A stretch of 64,000 nt of DNA from Planctomycetota bacterium (GTDB lineage: Bacteria > Planctomycetota > Phycisphaerae > Sedimentisphaerales > Anaerobacaceae). How positions within the stretch are numbered: position 1 is the first letter of the stretch; each line of letters starts with the position of its first letter. The stretch spans positions 16,575 to 80,574 of the forward strand of contig JAUWIG010000048.1 of NCBI GenBank assembly GCA_030605475.1, written 5' to 3'. The notes below the pieces were generated by a model. The model was given only the letters and a program-made list of their open reading frames with translations, made no database searches and was not told the origin of the DNA. Positions 26,612 to 35,398 of this stretch are shown piece by piece. The position numbers and the translations under genes were made by a program.

Positions 26612-27292
26612 TTACCTCGGCCATATATTTCGCATCAGAACCGCTGTGGTCACATCAATACTATCGTCATTTTCCGGGTCCGTTAGCGTAATATTGATTC
26701 TGACGCATCCCTGTCCTATCCCGTTTAAGGTTGTGTGGCTAAAAGCCCCGGTGTTAGGGTCGGCAGTAACATTTTCTGCAAGAATGATTGTGGTTATATT
26801 GGAGGTATTTCTGGTGCCGCCGCCATTATACACACCCCCCGGCGGATACGGGCCATAGTCAACTTTCAACCGGTCGCCGTCAATATAGAAAAGTGCATAA
26901 GCTGTTGCCGTCTTGGTAACATCCAACAGGCCATGGCTGTCGGTTGCGTCGAGCTCAACGTCCCAGTATCTGAATTCCGCGGCATCGCCGGAAACCACCT
27001 CTTCCGGCTCTGTGCCTTGCGGCGCTGCGGGCGTAAAAGTGTTACCGCTTATGTTGTAGATTACGTAATTAAGGCGGTTAGCTTTTCTTCCGACACTGCC
27101 AAATGTTAGCGGAGTAATCTGTGCATCCTGTTTTATTTGCTTGTGTGCTGAATCGTAGGCTTTGTGCCAGGTTTGCTGGCCCATGACGAGCAAGACGCCG
27201 ACCACTAATATGAGCACTGAGGTTACGGCCATGGTGACAGTCAGCTCTATGATAGTGACGCCAGAAGGAGATTTTTTACTTTCAAAGTCCAT
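26612..27292 (-). CDS. Minor pseudopilin, PilW/GspJ type
   Basis: Prepilin-type protein of about 226 residues. After a short charged leader comes the prepilin cleavage and methylation region SGVTIIELTVTMAVTSVLIL, with Gly at -1, Val at +1 and Glu at +5. The globular part is beta-rich with no recognised ligand site. Start chosen at the ATG at 27292, because GGGAAGGGG lies 8 bp upstream of it; a start at 27310 would add six residues and lack that site. It overlaps the transcription unit of the preceding PilV-like gene with a 20-bp gap. Confidence 0.75.
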   Translation of the reverse strand: MDFESKKSPSGVTIIELTVTMAVTSVLILVVGVLLVMGQQTWHKAYDSAHKQIKQDAQITPLTFGSVGRKANRLNYVIYNISGNTFTPAAPQGTEPEEVVSGDAAEFRYWDVELDATDSHGLLDVTKTATAYALFYIDGDRLKVDYGPYPPGGVYNGGGTRNTSNITTIILAENVTADPNTGAFSHTTLNGIGQGCVRINITLTDPENDDSIDVTTAVLMRNIWPR

Positions 27293-27312
27293 TGATTTGC
27301 CCCTTCCCATTT

Positions 27313-27810
27313 TTAGCCGCCTGATATATCGACCCTGACATAAGTAGTTAGAACAACTGGCGTGATGTCGGAATTCTCATCCCATTTTATGATAACGGAT
27401 AATTGCCTCAGCTCCATTGTTCCATCAGTATCAACAGCTTTCCATGCAAGCAGAGCCTTCATTGGCACGTCGTCAATGGTGACGTGCTGCAGCATACCAT
27501 TGAGCAGAGAGCCCATTTGATTGTATTCCATAATGAAATCAATATCTTCGGGTTGTACAGATGAGGGGGAAAAATCCAGTCCCAGAGTAGCTGGGTCATA
27601 GTTCGCTGCGGCGCCATTGCTTTTCCAGTCTTCGAGCAGCAACTGTGCGGTGCGTGTAGAGGTGGTTTGTTCCCTCGCTATACGGCCGTGTCCGGCTGTA
27701 TGGTATTGAAGGCTTAATGCACCCAAGGCAGCTATAGCCAGAATAACCGTAGCTACCATCGTCTCAATTAGGGTGAACGACGCCACCGATTTGGGGCGTT
27801 TAAGAATCAT
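27313..27810 (-). CDS. Minor pseudopilin, PilV/GspI type
   Basis: Prepilin-type protein of 165 residues. The N-terminal motif ASFTLIETMVATVILAIAAL has Phe at +1 and Glu at +5. The Ser at -1 instead of Gly is unusual, and may slow or change processing by the prepilin peptidase. PilV and GspI proteins share the TLIETMVA start. The body contains REQTTSTRTAQLLLEDWKS, as in PilV-like proteins. Two small pilins precede and follow it. Confidence 0.75.
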   Translation of the reverse strand: MILKRPKSVASFTLIETMVATVILAIAALGALSLQYHTAGHGRIAREQTTSTRTAQLLLEDWKSNGAAANYDPATLGLDFSPSSVQPEDIDFIMEYNQMGSLLNGMLQHVTIDDVPMKALLAWKAVDTDGTMELRQLSVIIKWDENSDITPVVLTTYVRVDISGG

Positions 27811-27850
27811 CCCCCCCTCCTTACCTTTTAGGACATCTTCATATTTTGGG

Positions 27851-27889
27851 ATAATGGGGGCCGCCTCTCCGGCCCCACAATCCCATTAT
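27851..27889 (-). terminator. Long stem-loop between major and minor pilin genes
   Basis: ATAATGGG (27851-27858) pairs with CCCATTAT (27882-27889), and the inner arm GGGGCCG (27857-27863) with CGGCCCC (27870-27876). It begins 19 bp after the major pilin stop. No strong U-tract follows, so it could be a partial terminator or an mRNA-stabilising structure that keeps the pilin transcript in excess over the minor pilins. Confidence 0.5.
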
Positions 27890-27907
27890 GACCTGCTTTT
27901 TAGCACC

Positions 27908-28333
27908 TTACGGAGTTTCGCCCCATGTACCAGCCTGATTCAGTGTTACGATCGAAGGCGTAGTTGGCTTCTCGGTGCTGCTGGAATTACTGGCGGTTAC
28001 GGTAACCGTATAAGTATCGTAGCCGGTGAACACAATGGCATAAGCTCCATAATTTAGTCCAGCGTTGCTGAAGTACTTGCCGTTTAGGTCAGCCTCTGTG
28101 AAGCCCAGGTCATCCAAGTCCACACTAGCCCAGCCACCACCCCAGTTTGGCCCCTTTTCGGCACAGAAGGCCCTGGCTGCGGTGCGGATACTACCGGCAC
28201 CGGCTTTGCCTTCCGACCACTTAGCTGAATCGATACGACCTCGCATGATCGGAATTGCCACCGCGGCCAGGATGCCGACGATGAGAATTACGACCATCAG
28301 TTCGATTAGCGTGAAGCCTTTTCTCTTTTTCAT
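27908..28333 (-). CDS. Type IV pilin / major pseudopilin
   Basis: Structural pilin of 141 residues from the ATG at 28333, with a strong AGGAGAAG ribosome site. The leader is very short (MKKRKG) and cleavage after Gly leaves mature FTLIELMVVILIVGILAAVA, with Glu at +5. The globular part holds GSIRTAARAFCAEKG and AYAIVFTGYDTYTVTVTA. It resembles GspG or PilA of Gram-negative bacteria. An in-frame extension to 28393 would put 20 residues before the leader and is rejected. A strong stem-loop follows the gene. Confidence 0.9.
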   Translation of the reverse strand: MKKRKGFTLIELMVVILIVGILAAVAIPIMRGRIDSAKWSEGKAGAGSIRTAARAFCAEKGPNWGGGWASVDLDDLGFTEADLNGKYFSNAGLNYGAYAIVFTGYDTYTVTVTASNSSSTEKPTTPSIVTLNQAGTWGETP

Positions 28334-28463
28334 TTTTGCTTCTCCTAAAAAATGTGTTAAAATTACATTAGTTCTCATTTCCCACAACAGCATTCACAAT
28401 CGGCTAAATTTATTAGCGACTTTATCAATTTTTCCTCTTTTTGCTGCTTGCGCCGCCCTGCCA

Positions 28464-29672
28464 CTATGCATTCATTGAGAAAATTGGCAGATATAATGCG
28501 AGAACTACCATCAATACAATTCCTCCAACTATTACAATCATTATCGGCTCAAGCATACTCATCAAAGTGGTTATTGTAGCGTCGACCTTTCGTTCATAAT
28601 AATCGGCGGTTCTGTTTAGCACCTTGGACAGTGAGCCACTTTCTTCGCCGACTTGTATCATTTTGATGACCATATTTGGGAAGAAGCCGGTTGCGGCCAT
28701 ACCGGAAAAGATGCTTTCGCCCGCGACGATATGGTCTTTGCTTCGCACTATGGCGGCCTGTGTAATGTGGTTATTGGTCATTGTGGCGAGAATATCGAAT
28801 ACCTCGAGCACTGAAACGCCCGCAGTAAGTAACGTTGCCATTGTCCTGCAGAACATTGTGATGAAGGATTGAGTGGATATCTTGCCGAAAAACGGCAGTG
28901 CAAGGAAGATTTTGTTAATTAGATAATGGCCTTTTCGGGTTTTGGTGTAAGCGAGAACTGTGGAAATTATTATAAGTGAGATAAAGCCGATGATATAAAT
29001 GAGATTGTAGCGGACGATATCGTAAAACCCCATAAATGCCCGTGTAAAGCCAGGCAGTTCGCCGCCGAATGTGTCAAATATCGTTCGGAATCGTGGAATA
29101 ATAAAGGCCATTATGAATATAACTATTAGGGTAATGAAAACGAGTACAAAGACCGGATAGGCCATTGCCCCCTTAACCTTTTTCCCCAATTTATCGCGAG
29201 TGTCGAAGTGCTCAGCCAGTCTGCGCAGCGATATTGGCAGGCTACCGCCGGTTTCGCCGGCTAATATCATCGCACAGGCCAGTTTGTTGAAAGCCCTTGG
29301 AAATTCCGAAATACTCTCCGAAAAGGTCTCGCCTTTTTGCATGCTTTCCAAGACACGTTGTAATACTTCTTGAAGGCGTAAATTTTCTATGTCTTCGGAG
29401 ATGGTCTCTAAAGCTGTGGTGAGGGGGATTCCTCCCTCTGCCATTGTGCTCAGCTGCCAGCAAAGCGCTGCCATGTCTGCTGATTTGATACGCTTTCGGT
29501 GCCTTGGTTGCCGGGCCTTTTTGTCAGCGCGAGCAGATATTCCCTTAACAGAGATAGGCGTAAGCCCCTGTTCGCGAAGCCAGCCGAGCACATCAGTTGG
29601 GCAAGCAGCCTCTTTGATGCCTTCTTTTCGCGTCCCTTCTGAATCCCGAGCGATGTAGTTGTAGGTTGCCAT
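28464..29672 (-). CDS. pilC: Inner-membrane platform protein PilC/GspF
   Basis: Polytopic platform protein on which the motor ATPase acts; 402 residues, the family norm. It opens MATYNYIARDSEGTRKEG. It has two GspF domains, with FSESISEFPRAFNKLACAMI, AGETGGSLPISLRRLAEHF and, in the second half, VGEESGSLSKVLNRTADYYE. Three membrane segments are visible (AYPVFVLVFITLIVIFIMAF, LIYIIGFISLIIISTVLAY and IMIVIVGGIVLMVVLALYLP). It is 116 bp downstream of pilB, in the usual motor-platform order, and upstream of the major pilin. Confidence 0.95.
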   Translation of the reverse strand: MATYNYIARDSEGTRKEGIKEAACPTDVLGWLREQGLTPISVKGISARADKKARQPRHRKRIKSADMAALCWQLSTMAEGGIPLTTALETISEDIENLRLQEVLQRVLESMQKGETFSESISEFPRAFNKLACAMILAGETGGSLPISLRRLAEHFDTRDKLGKKVKGAMAYPVFVLVFITLIVIFIMAFIIPRFRTIFDTFGGELPGFTRAFMGFYDIVRYNLIYIIGFISLIIISTVLAYTKTRKGHYLINKIFLALPFFGKISTQSFITMFCRTMATLLTAGVSVLEVFDILATMTNNHITQAAIVRSKDHIVAGESIFSGMAATGFFPNMVIKMIQVGEESGSLSKVLNRTADYYERKVDATITTLMSMLEPIMIVIVGGIVLMVVLALYLPIFSMNA

Positions 29673-29788
29673 TTACCGAACTTTTCTCCAAAATATTGAT
29701 TATTGAATCGTCAATTATCAATTAGTACTCATTTAGTACTCATTTTTTACTGTTTCGAAGAGCTTCGGCTGAAAAAATTATTCCCCAC

Positions 29789-31561
29789 TTAGATTTTTCT
29801 GTCTTCTGTAAATGTTACGCTAAGGACTTCTTCAGCGGTGGTTAAGCCCTGTAGTATTTTGCTTACGCCGCTTTCAAGTAACCCTCCATAGCCTTTTTGA
29901 CGTGCCAGCGCTCTTATGTGTGACTCAGGGTCGCCGGCAATAACCTTTTCCCGCATATCATTGTCCATAACCAGGAACTCAAATACGGGCAATCTACCCC
30001 AGTAACCTATCCCTCCACAGGCTTTGCAACCTTTGCCGTGATAAAAGACAGCGTCCTTAGCCTGCTCGGGACTGATGTTCAAGCGTTTGAGGGCCTCCTC
30101 ACTTAAGGTTATAGGCTCCTTGCAGCGGTCACAAATTTTTCTTACGAGTCGCTGAGCGACGACTAAGTTCAGAGTCGAAGCCAGCAAATACGGCTCAATT
30201 CCCATATAGACAAATCTGCTTATCGCACTGGGTGCGTCGTTAGTGTGGAACGTGCTCAAGACCAGATGGCCGGTCATAGATGCTTTCATCGCAATCTCGA
30301 CTGTCTCTTTGTCTCTGATTTCGCCTATTAAAATTATGTCCGGGTCTTGTCTCAGAATTGCTCGCAGGCAAATTGCGAAATCAAGGTCGATTTCCGGCTT
30401 GACTTGAATCTGGTTAATCCCCGCAAGGCGGTATTCAACGGGGTCTTCAACCGTTGTGATATTTTTCGTCGGGTTCTTCAGATGATTTAGCACCGAGTAT
30501 AGCGTGGTGCTTTTACCACTGCCGGTCGGGCCGGTGACAACTATGATGCCGTGCGGCTGCGACACTATGGTCTTAAATTCTTCAAGAAGTTCCGGTTCAA
30601 ACCCAAGTTGCTCCAGGTCGTGGTTTACCGCTGAGGCGTCCAGGATTCGCATCACTATTTTTTCGCCGTATATCGTTGGAATTGTCGATACCCGCACGTC
30701 TATGTTTCTGCCGGAGGCTTTCATCTTGAATCGGCTGTCCTGAGGCAGTCTGCGTTCGGCAATATCCATTTCCGAGAGAATCTTTATTCTGGTAGCTACC
30801 GCAGCCTGCATCCTTCTGGCCGGCGGGACCATATCGCGAAGCACGCCGTCAATTCGCATACGAATCATCATTGAACGTTCCTGCGGCTCGATATGAATGT
30901 CGCTTGCTCTGCTTTTGACCGCCTGGCTTAGTAACAAGTCAACAAAGCGAACCACAGGCGCTTCTGCTGCGGCTTCTTCACTGCTGACATTTGCCTCTTC
31001 TTCAAGTAAGTTTTCCTGGTCTTCTTTGCCGACTTCGACCTCTACCAGGTCACGAAGGCGTTGTTCTTCGATATCGGAACCGTGATAAATCACCTCTATT
31101 GCCTGGTTGATTTCATGACGCGAACTGATTACTATCTTGAGCGGACGCTTTACTTTCGGTGCGATTGTATCTATTGCGATAACGTTAAGCGGGTCAGCCA
31201 TCGCGATGATAACTTTGTTATCTGTCTCCCCAAGGGCTACAAGACAAAACCGCTTGGCGATACTCTCGGGCAGCATTCGGGCGATGTTCATATCTATCTT
31301 GGTGATATCCTCGAAACGGACGTACTCCATCGAGAGGTGTTCAGCGAGGGTGCGAGTAATCGCATCGTCTTTTAGCATCTTGCGCCGAAGCAGTACCTCG
31401 CCGAGTCGGCCGCCTCGCTCACGCTGGTCGTTTAGCGCCTCAATTAGCTCTCTATGGCTTAATAGCCCTTTGGAGACAAGCAATTCGCCGAAAAGAACAT
31501 TGCTTTCTGTTTCAGGGATATTAGCTGTATCGGTATCTTGGACATCCTGTACAGTTTTCAT
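29789..31561 (-). CDS. pilB: Assembly ATPase PilB/GspE
   Basis: Hexameric extension motor, 590 residues. The N-terminal MshEN-type domain has LLSHRELIEALNDQRERGG and RLGEVLLRRKMLKDDAI, a fold that can bind c-di-GMP in some members. The ATPase core has Walker A GPTGSGKSTT near residue 342, Asp box and Walker B ILIGEIRDKETVEIA, the His box GHLVLSTFHTND, and the tetra-Cys zinc site CDRCKEP ... CKACGGIGYWGR near 475-505. Two PilZ-domain proteins elsewhere in the window agree with possible c-di-GMP control. It is the first gene of the pilus run; a 570-bp gene-free stretch lies upstream. No pilT retraction ATPase is present in the window. Confidence 0.96.
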   Translation of the reverse strand: MKTVQDVQDTDTANIPETESNVLFGELLVSKGLLSHRELIEALNDQRERGGRLGEVLLRRKMLKDDAITRTLAEHLSMEYVRFEDITKIDMNIARMLPESIAKRFCLVALGETDNKVIIAMADPLNVIAIDTIAPKVKRPLKIVISSRHEINQAIEVIYHGSDIEEQRLRDLVEVEVGKEDQENLLEEEANVSSEEAAAEAPVVRFVDLLLSQAVKSRASDIHIEPQERSMMIRMRIDGVLRDMVPPARRMQAAVATRIKILSEMDIAERRLPQDSRFKMKASGRNIDVRVSTIPTIYGEKIVMRILDASAVNHDLEQLGFEPELLEEFKTIVSQPHGIIVVTGPTGSGKSTTLYSVLNHLKNPTKNITTVEDPVEYRLAGINQIQVKPEIDLDFAICLRAILRQDPDIILIGEIRDKETVEIAMKASMTGHLVLSTFHTNDAPSAISRFVYMGIEPYLLASTLNLVVAQRLVRKICDRCKEPITLSEEALKRLNISPEQAKDAVFYHGKGCKACGGIGYWGRLPVFEFLVMDNDMREKVIAGDPESHIRALARQKGYGGLLESGVSKILQGLTTAEEVLSVTFTEDRKI

Positions 31562-32061
31562 TCTACTCGTCTCTCAATCTATATCTATAGTATCTATCTG
31601 CTATTTGTGAGGTTTTAACCTCTACAAATTGCAAATACACACTCTGCTTACACCACGTCCCTACTTAAATAGTGGCTGAAAGCTTAAAGTTAAAGGGTGG
31701 AAACCGTTTCCCTTTAGTGGTATTCATTATTTAAAGTATAATATAAAAAACATCGGATGCAAAAAATCGCAGGCTTATTTGAGATAATAAATGGCGCTGG
31801 AAACAAAGAAGTTTATAACTTCCACCGTAAGGTCAGCATCCTCTTCTATCCGGGCCTGCTTTATAGGACATCGGGCAATTCACCGGCAAAATCGTTGTCG
31901 CTGAGTTTCATATTTTCGTTACTATTTTGGAAATATGAAAAAAAATTTCGGCACTGATATAATCGATGCTGTTGTCAGGATTGTATCATAGGTATGAGGG
32001 TTCTAACCGCTAAGCGTTATTTTTGCAGTTTCCAAATGAAATGATGAAAATGTGGACCTAT
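31562..32061. other. Gene-free stretch upstream of pilB
   Basis: About 500 bp with no frame I can support. It must hold the promoter of pilB but I cannot place -35 and -10 boxes with confidence. A weak hairpin AAAGGG/CCCTTT lies near 31695-31718. A short T/A repeat of TCTATA-type words occurs near 31575-31600. Confidence 0.4.
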
Positions 32062-32100
32062 AAAAAATAAGCGTGGCAGTCTTAACAACCACCACGCTTA
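32062..32100 (-). terminator. Intrinsic terminator of the lyase gene
   Basis: On the minus strand AAGCGTGG (32099-32092) pairs with CCACGCTT (32076-32069), followed by ATTTTTTA. It lies 33 bp beyond the lyase stop codon. Confidence 0.8.
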
Positions 32101-32132
32101 GAAGTCCTAAATGACCTTTCCTGATTTACATC

Positions 32133-34691
32133 TTAATAAATATATACTTCCTGTGCTAACAAATCTAATGCCACGTCTATTACTTGAGCACCATCGTCGA
32201 TGGTCAAATAAAGTACGGAATCTACAAACGATGAGGACACAATCGAGCTGGCGTCCTCCTCATCTCTTCTTGGGTGCAAAACCGTTGCGAGCAGGTCTGA
32301 GCCGGTACTGTTGAAATTAGCTTTCAGAAAAGCGGTTCCAATGGTGCTGGTTGAAAAGCCCTCAAGCCCAGGATGGATAAAATGAACGTCCATAACCACA
32401 ATGTCCGAATCATTGTTGTTTTCTATAATGTAGTAATCATCGTTTTCTTTAACAATATTCATATTGTCAATAAACTGAGACCTTGTATGTGTAGTTCTGA
32501 GTCTCCATTCGAAATAATTTGAGGAAGCACTTGCTTCAAGCTCATCGGCAATCACAACCAGGTTCGGCTTGATATAGACAAAGTGCCGATAGAACTTGTC
32601 CAGACTCGAAGAGCGATAGATATTCTCAGCGTCTCCGATAATATAATCGTAATCTATTGTGTTCTCGGCTTTGATTATGGTACTGGAGCCATTTACAGCT
32701 ATAACATCCTCTTCCTTAAACCAGGTCCCACCTTCACCCCATTGCCCCAGTCCGCCCGCCAGAATTGCACAATGGTCGTATGTATATTTCAGTCCAGATG
32801 GTGTATATTTACTATAACCAGGCTCCGTGGCTAACCATTTACCGTGTGCATAAATTTGAAAACTATCCACATCCGGCTGACCATGGCCTCCGTTAAGTAG
32901 GTGAGATGACCCATACTTCTCATAAAATGACTGAACTTTGTGTCCGTGAAATGGCCCACACTTAAATCCGACCATAACCGCGTCTTCGTCCCAGCCGCTG
33001 CGGCTCGTAACCCAGCCGGTATCCTCAAAATGCTTAAATGTAGGAAGGCCAGAAAGGGCAGTAGCTGTTACAGTTTCGTCATACCAGAGCAGATTGCCCC
33101 ATGCCCTGAAATCTATATCCGTAGTACCGATACCTCGCGCAAGCATCTCTTCAGTAAGCCATTGTGCGTAACCGTTATTGTACACAGATGCGAGCAGGCA
33201 AAGACTATGAGTTGGCCCGTGAGAGCGATAGTCCCGATAGGAATCGCCATAGGACATCACGCAATTGGAATAATTGGCATCTGGTGATAGTTCATTAAAA
33301 TCTGGTATTGTACTGAAAATAATGAAATCCATCGCACCTTCTATCCATTGACTGTCATAGTAATCCTTGTCCATCAAATCCCTGGCTGCTTCCATAAAGC
33401 AAAGTAATGACTCCATCGAATACCCCCAGTATCCCTGCCCCTCTGTGGAACTTCCCTCATTACTGGCAACCAGAAACGTCGTTTGGAAAACCAGGTCCGC
33501 ATGTTTTATCCAATTTATCGCATCGGGAGCGTTGGCATCGTCGTAAAGAACAAACCCCGCCGCTGCTAATCCGTTATATTCAACGTGGTTGTGATTTGCA
33601 AGATACTTTTCATTCTGCTTTGGCGGATAATTTTTCATTCTGTTTGCCTGGTATTCTAATTTATCTCTGATAAATTCCATATTTGGGTCGCCCGCCAGGG
33701 CGTTATGAAGCCAGTCATAGCCGACAGAGATGCCCACAAGGCATTCGCCGGCACCCAAACTTTCACCGCCGTCCCAATCCGAACATTCGCATACGGTTAT
33801 CATCCATTCCCTGGCGGCTTCAAGGTAATTTGGGTCCTCGGTCAGCAAATAGGCCAGTGCCAGCCAGGGGACACCGCGCCCGGCGTTTCGCATCTCGCCC
33901 TCGCTGCCGCAGTTCGGCGGCCACCAATACGGCGGCGATGCTAAGTAGCCAAGGTGCATATCCGCCATTCGCTTGACGACATCGTTCCAGATATATTGGT
34001 GTGTTCCAGAGGTGATCTTGATTTTTAAGTCATTCACGTCCGCTGCTGTCAGCAGATACCTCGGGTGCACGCCGACAAAGTCATCCAATCTTGCAGGCGG
34101 GTCCCAGGACTGATTTACTATCGTGTTCCAGCTTATATCGGGGTAATCTATCCCTGTAGTAAAGCTCCATATATCACCGATTGTTGTGCCATCGTCGTTT
34201 TTCTCATCGATTCGCCAGTAGTAGGTGGTTTCGTAGTTCATAGTCCCGGGGTCATAGGTGGTGCCGGTCTGGTTCTGGATGAACTCACCTGCGTCTGGTG
34301 TGGAATCCGTGCCGAAGTACACATCATGCGATGTTGCACCCTCACCGGCAGTCCAGCTCAAATGAGCATTTATGCTTACGTGTACTTGTGTGTTAAATGG
34401 ACGGGGGCAGCGGGACTTATCGGGTCCTGATTTTAACCAATTTCGTGCCAATAAAGCAAAATCGTCAAAGTCAACGTTGCCACTATGGTTGATATCGGCA
34501 CCGCTACACCAATCGCCTCCCGAACAGTTGGTGTTTAACCACTGCTCGGACAAGATGTCAATGTCGTTCATATCGACGGTGCCGTTCCCACCGATATCGC
34601 CTTCAATCGCTAAAGCCAGGCTGGACAGGCCAAATATCAATGCCAGCACCGCCGGCGCCAGCCTCACAAAACTGAAAGTACTCTTTTTCAT
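32133..34691 (-). CDS. Secreted polysaccharide lyase, heparinase II/III-like, with N-terminal dockerin
   Basis: Predicted secreted enzyme cleaving a uronic-acid polysaccharide; 852 residues. Signal peptide to about ALA at residue 28. A two-repeat dockerin-like module follows at residues 30-90 (DIGGNGTVDMNDIDILSEQW and ADINHSGNVDFDDFALLARN), each with a Ca-binding loop. A fibronectin-III-like domain (LSWTAGEGATSHDVYFG ... TYYWRIDEKNDDGT) covers about 105-180. The alpha-toroid part contains RYLLTAADVNDLKIKI and the C-terminal beta-sheet part LLNGGHGQPDVDSFQIYAHG, typical of heparinase II/III-like and alginate-lyase families. Substrate cannot be told from sequence. Dockerins usually sit at the C-terminus, so the N-terminal position is odd. 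It stands alone, with a 20-bp tandem repeat upstream. Confidence 0.82.
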   Translation of the reverse strand: MKKSTFSFVRLAPAVLALIFGLSSLALAIEGDIGGNGTVDMNDIDILSEQWLNTNCSGGDWCSGADINHSGNVDFDDFALLARNWLKSGPDKSRCPRPFNTQVHVSINAHLSWTAGEGATSHDVYFGTDSTPDAGEFIQNQTGTTYDPGTMNYETTYYWRIDEKNDDGTTIGDIWSFTTGIDYPDISWNTIVNQSWDPPARLDDFVGVHPRYLLTAADVNDLKIKITSGTHQYIWNDVVKRMADMHLGYLASPPYWWPPNCGSEGEMRNAGRGVPWLALAYLLTEDPNYLEAAREWMITVCECSDWDGGESLGAGECLVGISVGYDWLHNALAGDPNMEFIRDKLEYQANRMKNYPPKQNEKYLANHNHVEYNGLAAAGFVLYDDANAPDAINWIKHADLVFQTTFLVASNEGSSTEGQGYWGYSMESLLCFMEAARDLMDKDYYDSQWIEGAMDFIIFSTIPDFNELSPDANYSNCVMSYGDSYRDYRSHGPTHSLCLLASVYNNGYAQWLTEEMLARGIGTTDIDFRAWGNLLWYDETVTATALSGLPTFKHFEDTGWVTSRSGWDEDAVMVGFKCGPFHGHKVQSFYEKYGSSHLLNGGHGQPDVDSFQIYAHGKWLATEPGYSKYTPSGLKYTYDHCAILAGGLGQWGEGGTWFKEEDVIAVNGSSTIIKAENTIDYDYIIGDAENIYRSSSLDKFYRHFVYIKPNLVVIADELEASASSNYFEWRLRTTHTRSQFIDNMNIVKENDDYYIIENNNDSDIVVMDVHFIHPGLEGFSTSTIGTAFLKANFNSTGSDLLATVLHPRRDEEDASSIVSSSFVDSVLYLTIDDGAQVIDVALDLLAQEVYIY

Positions 34692-34798
34692 TATTGAACT
34701 CCTATTAAGAAGAAATAATTTGACTTTTCCCGCTCCTCGCTTTTACGGGGTCGAGTTTACACCTGAAAAAAGTAACTGTGGGCACGAGCTCACACCGT

Positions 34799-34869
34799 TA
34801 GAGGTAAGTCACCCTGCCTCTGCCCTGCTAACCCCATTCAGAAGCACCACTTCTAACGGGGCTGACAAT
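34799..34869. repeat. Degenerate inverted element, second copy
   Basis: GTTAGAGGT near 34799 and ACTTCTAACGGGGCTGAC near 34850 repeat the words of the element at 4417-4494. Here too it lies just upstream of a secreted-protein gene on the minus strand. Confidence 0.4.
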
Positions 34870-34970
34870 AGACACTTCTCACGGGATTTACGCCCGCGCA
34901 AAGCGGCTGTAGAGGGCACACAAACCTTCTCATTTACGTCCGGTATTATATTAAAAATCATCCGACATGT

Positions 34971-35030
34971 CAATGTTTATCTGACAAAAATAATGTTTAT
35001 CTGACAAAAATAATGTTCATCTGACAAAAA
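34971..35030. promoter_or_regulatory. Three exact 20-bp tandem repeats
   Basis: Units at 34971, 34991 and 35011 share AATGTTTATCTGACAAAAA with one or two substitutions. A degenerate half unit precedes them (ATCCGACATGT). The period equals two helical turns, so the same base pairs face one side of the helix, as in operator arrays. It lies 280 bp upstream of the lyase and 90 bp upstream of the metallo-hydrolase stump. The gene-free stretch 34692-35119 holds this and the element at 34799. Confidence 0.6.
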
Positions 35031-35119
35031 TATAACATGCACCCGATGCTCTTATTATCCCTACATTGGCTACAAAGAATATTTTTGTTAGTCTGCCGAG
35101 TCTTTAAGGGAGCAGTTAA

Positions 35120-35293
35120 ATGAAAATTGGCCGTTTCGTTTTGTGTGCATATCAAACCAATTACTATATCCTGCGTGACAACGTAACGGCCAAAGAGTGC
35201 CTTGTCATCGACACGGGCCTTGATTCGGGCGAGCTGACAAAATCATTTGCCTGGCTGTTTTTGGCTCACAAACGGCTGAAATTGAATTTTTGA
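35120..35293 (+). pseudogene. N-terminal stump of a metallo-beta-lactamase-fold hydrolase
   Basis: A 57-residue frame with ribosome site AAGGGAG opens MKIGRFVLCAYQTNYYILRD and continues CLVIDTGLDSGEL. This is the first beta-sandwich strand set of glyoxalase-II-like hydrolases (YxxNxYIL..., then VIDTG). It is cut off by a stop before any HxHxDH zinc motif. Without the active site it cannot be a working hydrolase. Truncation rather than a mere frameshift is likely, as I cannot find the HxHxDH continuation in the next 100 bp. Confidence 0.65.
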
Positions 35294-35398
35294 AATTATC
35301 TTGCATTTTCTTCCGTAAAGGTCAGAATAATCGGGGTTACAATTATCGAGCGCAGTCGGAGAGCTCAAAAAACAGGTTAGTTTTGCAAGGGAGCCAAA

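Noticed and set aside
34372..35004. 210-codon plus-strand frame opposite the lyase start
   Set aside because: It is antisense to the signal peptide and dockerin of a convincing gene, and the rest runs through a dispersed intergenic element; no family match.
35294..35398. Riboswitch (glutamine type) upstream of glnA
   Set aside because: The 105-bp leader shows no motif or stem pattern that I can recognise.
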